Positions 58,171 through 64,000 of a DNA stretch of 64,000 bases are shown in pieces. A program made the translations under genes and the position numbers. The notes beneath the pieces are model-generated. The model was given only the letters and a program-made list of their open reading frames with translations. It was not told where the DNA came from and did not search any database. Position 1 is the first letter of the stretch. Each line of letters opens with the position of its first letter. Source of the stretch: Polytrichum commune (lineage: Eukaryota > Streptophyta > Polytrichopsida > Polytrichales > Polytrichaceae); assembly GCA_950295325.1 (NCBI GenBank), contig OX485807.1, positions 5,768,501-5,832,500 on the forward strand, written 5' to 3'.

Positions 58171-59174
58171 ACCCGATATGTGGGTGCCTCCCAACTTCCA
58201 CTCTAATGCAAAGATTTGCGTCGCGAACATTCAACTACAAGGATGAGTCAAAAAACGCTCAATCTCAACTATCACGCTATACCAGTTGTTGGCCGCATTG
58301 ACATATGACCTAGAAACCCAGTTTCTGTCAAATTCATTGCACTCGGTGTACACAGTGCGGCTTACAGAATGCGTAAAAGCTTGGGCACCACATGCCTTAC
58401 ATACCCTTAACACATGCACTAGTGGACTGCTGCAGGAGAATGCAAATTCCATATTGGAAATCGGAGTGCGTGCATGCATAGATGAAAATGACTCATCGAC
58501 TCCTATATGGTCTTAGGATAATGACTACATACATATACATGTGTTCCACACCCGTGACAAAATGCAGAAGAACTTTGTAACATACATTGCAAAGGTGTTG
58601 AAGCTCCAAATATGGTGCCAGAATTGTAATATTTCCAAGCAACAATTTGGGTACAGTGATTAGTGCGTTCACTGGACGCAACAGTTTTGGTCCTCCTCAA
58701 CAATGATTGTAATCTGGCCCTATTTTGTCACAAACACTACATGCATCCCACTACATGCCAGATTGAGGAACATTGCTCACAATATTTGTTGACAACATAA
58801 ATGTTAGGGTGGAAATTATACCAAACACAAACTCCCTGACCTTTGCTGGGATGACAAAATTGGCGATCTTTGCCCCCACATGAGGCATCCATATAGCTGC
58901 CATGGTGCCAAAATGTACAATATGTCATAAATAATTGGGTCCATAAACAAATGTTGATCTGCAAGAAAATAGAAATAGAGGCACTGGTTGCTCTCTGACA
59001 CCACCTGCATGCATTCCATGACAGAAGTAACAGAATTAACATTACACTAAACTCACTATAAATTGATGCAAATACTGCATGAATAGGATAATTGCCATGT
59101 CCTCTCCTTGACAAGTTAAAAATTACATTACATATTAATATCTATTTGAAGACCGTTTGAACGAACAAAAAAAG
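58171..59174. other. no gene seen
   Basis: ORFs up to 125 codons (58737-59114 minus) without recognisable domain. Near 58797-58830 the text AATGTTAGGGTGGAAATTAT is nearly repeated at 63972-63991, beyond the 4.1 kb insert. Confidence 0.4.
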
Positions 59175-59661
59175 CCCACAATGCATGTGGGAACCCACAA
59201 ACACCAAAAGTTCCGGATTGGCGGGTTTTTTGTGCCAAATCCGGATATTTCCGGGTGACCTTAGTATCGTCCAGGGATTCTGTGAAGTGTAGGAGGTCTA
59301 AAATTCTCCGTACCTGCTTATTTCTTCTTCCTTAGCCAAATTTCCGGAAATCCTAATTTCCGGATATTTGGTCTTTGGGGACATTCTTAGCCTTTTTCCG
59401 GAGGGTACCTCTCCGGATGTTATTTCTAGGTCCTCTTTATAATACTTACCCACCCCTTTACGTCTACTCTCTAGAATAATTGGTTTCTTCCGGTGAAGAC
59501 GTCCTTGATAAGGTTAGAATCCGGAAACTCCCTCACAACCAATCCGGATTGATCAGGTCCGTCCTGGCAGGTCACGCAGAGAGATCTGGATTGTTTCTTG
59601 GGACCAAAGTGGCCAGAGGAGTCCGGATTCCAACCGGAGATCTAACTCGACGGGATGAGTA

Positions 59662-60227
59662 GGTGACCCGTACCACTTTCCGGATTACCCCGTCCAAAGA
59701 CTGTGAGACCTCTTCAGGAGGTCGGATGGCGTAAGTCCGGCACCTTCCGGATCTTGCCCAGTCCTAACGACGGCTATCTCACATGGACGTTACCCAGGCA
59801 TTCGGAACAATGAGGATCTCTTCCTACTGCACTCCGGAGGTGGCCTCCTATCGGAATCCTTACTGATCCGGACCTCTCCTTCTCCGTCTGACGGATCTGT
59901 CCGGCTACCTTTACCTTGGATTCTACTCAATCTGAGATAACTAGGCGATCCGTACCACTAATCCGGGCAGGTCCGTCTAAGGACGGTGGGACCTCTTCAG
60001 AAGATCAGATTGGCGTAAGTCCGGATTCCTTCCGGATCTCACCCAATCTTCCCAGCGGCTATCCCACCTAGACGTTACCCAACCTACCGGATTAGTGAGG
60101 TTTCCCTCCCACTACACTCAGAGAGGATCTACAAGGCGGTAACCGGATCTGATCCGGGTCTCCTCTCTCATGTCCTATCCGGAACTCCTATCCTTCATGC
60201 CCTCCCTTTCTCTTCCACTAACGATCT
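59662..60227. repeat. imperfect tandem duplication, 283-bp unit
   Basis: Units 59662-59944 and 59945-60227 share CCGTACCACT, ACCTCTTCAG, GGCGTAAGTCCGG, CCTTCCGGATCT and GACGTTACCCA in the same order at a constant 283-bp offset. Located 3' of the ORF in the 4.1 kb insert. Confidence 0.8.
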
Positions 60228-60572
60228 CCGGGTCATTCACACACACAGCAATCAAGAGAAGTCAAGGGGTGAGAAGCAAAGACATTTATTCGGGGTAGGA
60301 GTAACCACAATACAACAATGGAGAAGGAACCCCCCCCAAGCTCCTTATTCAGCCTTAAGTAGAGGCTCAAAAATCCCTAAACTGAGGGCGGCGGCCCAAG
60401 CGGCCGCCGCTCAAGAAAACCCTAACTACCCCCGGTCTCCCGGATTTCTCGGATCTAGATCCGGGTTTTCCGCTGACACTATCAAAGGAAAAATTTATTA
60501 ATCGTCTTCAAAAACTCCTAAGTCCTACCTGCCTACCTCCCTTCTGCCCAATCAATCTAGCCACTCCCCTAA
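60228..60572. other. 3' flank of the gag-like ORF, no gene
   Basis: CCGG-rich non-coding text including CGGCGGCCCAAGCGGCCGCC. No polymerase, protease or integrase frame follows the ORF. Confidence 0.4.
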
Positions 60573-62645
60573 TTAAGAAGACCGGTGCTTCTTCGGAGCC
60601 GATCCCTCCTTGGAGTGACTCCCTAATCCGCTGACGGCGGATGAGCCCCCGGCCGGCGACGCCTTCTGCAGCCGCGTGAGCATCCTCCTCATGTTCGGAG
60701 ACGGAGCAACCTCGTCCTCCGAATCCGCTGCCCTCTCGGTCCGTGGGGTAGCGGTCCCTGGTGTCCCGGAGACTGTCCCTGGGGTTCCGGAAGCTGTCCC
60801 CATCCGGATGCTTCGGACTGGAGAAGGATCGCTTCCGGTGCCCTGCTCCGGATTCCGTCCACCCGAGAGTGAAGCCGTCCGCGGATCCCTGTTGGAGGCC
60901 GCTCTCGAGTGTGGCGGAGGAAATGGACTCACCACTTGGCAGTCCCGTGGAGACGATGGCGAGGCGTGGGTCATAGGAGCCTTGCCCCTACTCGGAGTGG
61001 CCTCCCGATCGGAAGTCTGGTGCCGGATCGGCGTCCGAGCCCTATCCGGAGTCCGGGACCTATCCGAGTTCCGCGGAACAGGGGACTGGCCCCTTCCGGA
61101 TCGGACCGACCCGGTGCTCTTCCGCCTCACCTGGGGAGAATGGACCCTTTCCGGAGCCCCTCCGGAATGACCAGGCCGAGAGCCGCCTCCTTGCTGGCTG
61201 GGTCCTGCAGAGGCCGGCGGATTCTGAACCAGGGCTACTTCACCAACCACCTCGTAGAGGGTCCCGGTTGGTGACCCTGGCGGACCCGGATAGAGCACTC
61301 TCCGCGGTGTTCCGCTTGGCGGGACCACCCTCTGGATTTCCGCCAGGAGATCCTTCATCGTCCGTGAGTACTTCACGAGGATGGGGAGGGTCTGCCTGGC
61401 GGAAGCCGGTTCTCCTGACTCCATCATCCGGTCGTAGAGATGTGCCTTGTTCACGATCTCCGCCGGATGACCCACCAGCTCCCGGATTCGGCTGAAGAGC
61501 ACTGCCTGCTCCGCATGATACTTCCGGATCTCCTCACTCTTCTGACTCAGCTCCTGGGTCATAGCCGCTACCTGTGCGGTGAGGTGGGCGTTCTCCGTCT
61601 TGGCCTGCTCCAGCTCCTTCCGGTCCGCCCTCTTTGCCAATTCCCGGAGAATGTTTCCGGGTCCGCAGTCGTCCAGAGCATGGTTCGCCCCCTTGACGAT
61701 GTGCTCCAGTCGGTAGTACTGGGTCTTGAGGTCCTCCATCCCCTCCTGGAACCGCTTGAATGGATTCTCCGGGAAGTCCCAAGCGGATAGGTCCACATTT
61801 CGCCATGGGGTCTCCCGGCTGGGTCCGGCTTCCGGATGTTGGTGCGGGGGAGGGGGAGAGAGTGGCCTCGAGACGGTTGGTGGCGGGCTTCCGGGTGACG
61901 AGGGAGGTGCTTCCGGAAGAATAGGGTCGCTGGAGGTCTCCGTCTCGACGTCTCCGGCTTCCAGGAGCAGCTTGTAGGTGACCTCATCCGCCGCTATTGT
62001 GAGCAGGTCCTCCTCCTCTGCCGTGATGCAGTCGAAATGCTGGTAGAGGTGCAAAATGAAGGGGGAGAGGAAGGAGGGTTTCCGGCCAATATGGGGGAGG
62101 GCCCGTCCGACTATCTCCTGGATGATCAGGCCCCAATTCACCGGCCGGACTCCGGACATTGCACCAAACAGCGTGTTAGCCATGGTGAGGCTAATCCGCT
62201 TCGGCTTGTCCGGATTGAGAATGGGCAGGAGAAACTCTAGCACTCTCCGCTCCCTAATATTCCGGCAGTTCCCTGGGTGAAACCCGTCCTTTGGATCCGC
62301 GTCCCCTCTGAATTTCCCGGCGAACAGGCCGTCGCGGCGGCCGGCCCACCCCTCCGTGATTCCCCTGGGAAACCCGTAGACCCTGTTCCACGTATCCGGA
62401 GTCCAATGTTCCGGATCCCTCCTCTTTGTGCCTAGCCACTGATTTCCCCTCTCGAATTTAAACTCGCGGAGGGTATCTTCCGCTCTGAGATTCCAGGGTT
62501 TGGAGAGCAATCCCGCACAACCCATGACCCTGAGATCCTCCGCGAGCTCCTGCAGCTCTCCATCCTCCCTCGGAATTGCAGGGGTGAGGGCTTTCAGCGG
62601 AATCGGGATGGGTTCCCGCTGATCCTCTTCCCGTGCTTCCGGCAT
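60573..62645 (-). CDS. gag-like transposon structural protein, 690 aa
   Basis: An intact 690-codon frame starting at ATG 62645 (MPEAREEDQREPIPIPLKAL), just upstream of which the minus strand reads GAGGAAA. Residues about 85-240 form the ordered core: WLGTKRRDPEHWTPDTWNRV, then ERRVLEFLLPILNPDKPKRI, then MANTLFGAMSGVRPVNWGLI and FILHLYQHFDCITAEEEDLL. This style is familiar from plant transposon gag-like or putative plant transposon proteins. A Pro/Ser-rich segment follows (about 255-300), then a coiled-coil stretch (about 330-410, ELEQAKTENAHLTAQVAAMT) and a long basic Ser/Arg/Pro-rich tail with SGRGQSPVPRNSDRSRTPDR. No zinc knuckle, protease, reverse transcriptase or integrase is seen. Codons are strongly biased to CCGGA-containing words. 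The open frame suggests a young copy or continued use. Family assignment is by resemblance only. Confidence 0.55.
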   Translation of the reverse strand: MPEAREEDQREPIPIPLKALTPAIPREDGELQELAEDLRVMGCAGLLSKPWNLRAEDTLREFKFERGNQWLGTKRRDPEHWTPDTWNRVYGFPRGITEGWAGRRDGLFAGKFRGDADPKDGFHPGNCRNIRERRVLEFLLPILNPDKPKRISLTMANTLFGAMSGVRPVNWGLIIQEIVGRALPHIGRKPSFLSPFILHLYQHFDCITAEEEDLLTIAADEVTYKLLLEAGDVETETSSDPILPEAPPSSPGSPPPTVSRPLSPPPPHQHPEAGPSRETPWRNVDLSAWDFPENPFKRFQEGMEDLKTQYYRLEHIVKGANHALDDCGPGNILRELAKRADRKELEQAKTENAHLTAQVAAMTQELSQKSEEIRKYHAEQAVLFSRIRELVGHPAEIVNKAHLYDRMMESGEPASARQTLPILVKYSRTMKDLLAEIQRVVPPSGTPRRVLYPGPPGSPTGTLYEVVGEVALVQNPPASAGPSQQGGGSRPGHSGGAPERVHSPQVRRKSTGSVRSGRGQSPVPRNSDRSRTPDRARTPIRHQTSDREATPSRGKAPMTHASPSSPRDCQVVSPFPPPHSRAASNRDPRTASLSGGRNPEQGTGSDPSPVRSIRMGTASGTPGTVSGTPGTATPRTERAADSEDEVAPSPNMRRMLTRLQKASPAGGSSAVSGLGSHSKEGSAPKKHRSS

Positions 62646-63270
62646 TTTCCTCTCCTCTCACCCTTTCTGGCTTGCAACCTCTCCCTCTCTCTTCCGGAGT
62701 CCTTCTCTTCCGTCTAAGTGCCACAAAGTCCCGGCAAGCCCACTGCCGGTGACTGAAAAGTGCTGAGTCCCAGCAATCCAACTGCTGGCGGCTCGAAAGA
62801 AGGAACACCTCACCACTCGTTCTCTCAACAGGTTGCCTTTTTCCAGAAAAGAGTGTGAGGGAGAAGGAAGGGACCCTTAAATATCCTTCCTCCCTCTTCC
62901 TTCCCCTGTTACCGTTCGGTTTAACGGAAAACGGTTACCAACCGTTTTCCGGCGGTTCCCACCAACGGTTTTACTAACATTTTCACCAACGGCTCTCTTT
63001 TCCCCCAACCGCCATAAGGCCCGTTGTAACCGCCCACTCCGGGCCGTTGGGTAATCTTGGCGCGTCCGTCACTTGGTCCGGACCAAGGGTTTGGACCATG
63101 ATTGCATGGTCCGCCCATCCTATTTGACGGACCGGTCATAGTACTTATTTAGAGTCGTTTTACCGCACAAGGCGGGGTTAGACTACTCTATTTCCTAGTA
63201 CCATTAATTTTGTCCTAATAGACCCTATTATCCTCAGATAAGCAAGGTAAAATACGGAAATTGAATCCGT

Positions 63271-63294
63271 ATTTCCGTATTTCCGTATTTCCGT
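63271..63294. repeat. (ATTTCCGT)3 tandem repeat
   Basis: Three exact 8-bp units close to the right end of the 4.1 kb insert. Confidence 0.9.
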
Positions 63295-63319
63295 CGAATT
63301 TGGACTCCCACAATGCATG

Positions 63320-64000
63320 CACGGATCATGTAAAAACAACTGGCACGAATAACGAGTCAAAATTTTACCTGGAGCTAAGCAGTTCATAGCACCCCAATCT
63401 GGAAAGGCCGGTTAGATGAACACATACGTGTCTCTGTATATGAAGAATACAATGATTCGATTTCAAATTTATGGAGTCAGTTTGAATGTAGCTAAACATG
63501 AAACCCAAACATGGCATGCCTACATTCAACCTGACGCCATAAACTTGACCTCAAATCAAGTTTAGCAACCCCCAAGGACAACAGACCTCGGATCCGAGGC
63601 CTTCTGCAAAGTAGCCTATTGCAAAACACCCTTCACACTTACCCGAACTATGCACATGTGAGACTGTACAAGACTCACGAAATCCAACTTTTTTGAGGTA
63701 TGTCCATCCCCTGCCAAACTATGAGTGGTTTCTGCCTATATGAACACAATGCAAATATGGAGGGAAGAAGAATCTATCCATCATGAAGACCCGGGCCTCC
63801 ATCAAAGTTCACAACCCTAGCCTCATTGGTGTATTGCAAAACTGCCACAGCTAACCCAACTGTTTGTGGTCTGTCTCCAATTTGATGTGTACCTCGAGCC
63901 CTTGGTTGAGGAGTTGGTGCAATTGTGGAAGGGTGCACTAGTGCAATTTGAGAAATTTAATGAATGCATAAATGTTATGGTGGAAATTATACCAACCACA
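63320..64000. other. no gene seen
   Basis: Short ORFs only. The final 34 bases nearly repeat 58797-58830. Confidence 0.4.

Larger units (their letters stand above)
59186..63312 (-). mobile_element. 4.1 kb GC-rich insertion carrying a gag-like ORF, TG...CA ends
   Basis: A 13-bp direct repeat, CCCACAATGCATG, sits at both edges (59175-59187 and 63307-63319). It can be read as an element beginning TGTGGGA and ending TCCCACA with a 5-bp ATGCA duplication (59181-59185 and 63313-63317). I count about 30 TCCGGA sites inside, where about one is expected; outside they are almost absent. TG..CA ends and a 5-bp duplication suit an LTR-type element, but no second internal LTR copy was found, so it may be non-autonomous, truncated, or of another class. 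It carries one intact long ORF (60573-62645 minus). Confidence 0.55.

Noticed and set aside
60676-61170. 164-codon plus-strand frame
   Set aside because: Shadow of the gag-like ORF on the other strand, driven by CCGGA-rich codons.

Overview
This window looks like nuclear DNA of a land plant with a large, repeat-rich genome. It is AT-rich, has spliceosomal introns with GT..AG borders, and is crowded with plant-type DNA transposon remnants. It also holds two copies of the plant-specific MIR477 hairpin and a short run of the plant telomere repeat TTTAGGG. Nothing seen is bacterial, viral or organellar. I cannot fix the species; a moss, lycophyte, fern, gymnosperm or large-genome angiosperm would all fit.

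Layout. 0-6.3 kb: decayed coding remnants (an unrecognised two-exon pseudogene, unrecognised ORF fragments, a Tigger/pogo-like transposase tail) around a 2.5 kb block studded with a short palindrome. 6.6-30.5 kb: DNA-transposon country. It holds several MITE families with clean terminal inverted repeats and target-site duplications. A PIF/Harbinger-like element is split in two by a 4.08 kb transposon, with a near-full-length inverted copy 8 kb away. The first MIR477 hairpin is at 23.5 kb. 30.5-52 kb: mostly gene-free repeats, with a near-perfect 55-bp-arm hairpin at 33.2 kb, the second MIR477 hairpin at 34.3 kb, and more PIF-like elements (one containing TTTAGGG repeats).

52.4-57.6 kb: a GC-richer minus-strand coding block. 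One gene model, joined by two well-formed introns, runs from a degenerate circularly permuted (beta-order) N4/N6 DNA-methyltransferase-like domain through an acidic and coiled-coil linker to an FCP1/NIF-type phosphatase-like domain. It carries three in-frame stops and one frameshift, so this copy is probably dead. A separate two-exon gene end lies just downstream. A 20-22 bp palindrome occurs five times inside this block, three of them in coding sequence.

59.2-63.3 kb: a 4.1 kb insert of very different composition, with about 30 TCCGGA sites. It is flanked by a 13-bp direct repeat and carries one long intact minus-strand ORF of 690 aa that looks like a transposon structural (gag-like) protein.

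The items most worth following are the methyltransferase-phosphatase fusion with its embedded palindromes, the MIR477 pair, the exactly reconstructable nested transposon, and the unassigned hairpin at 33.2 kb.
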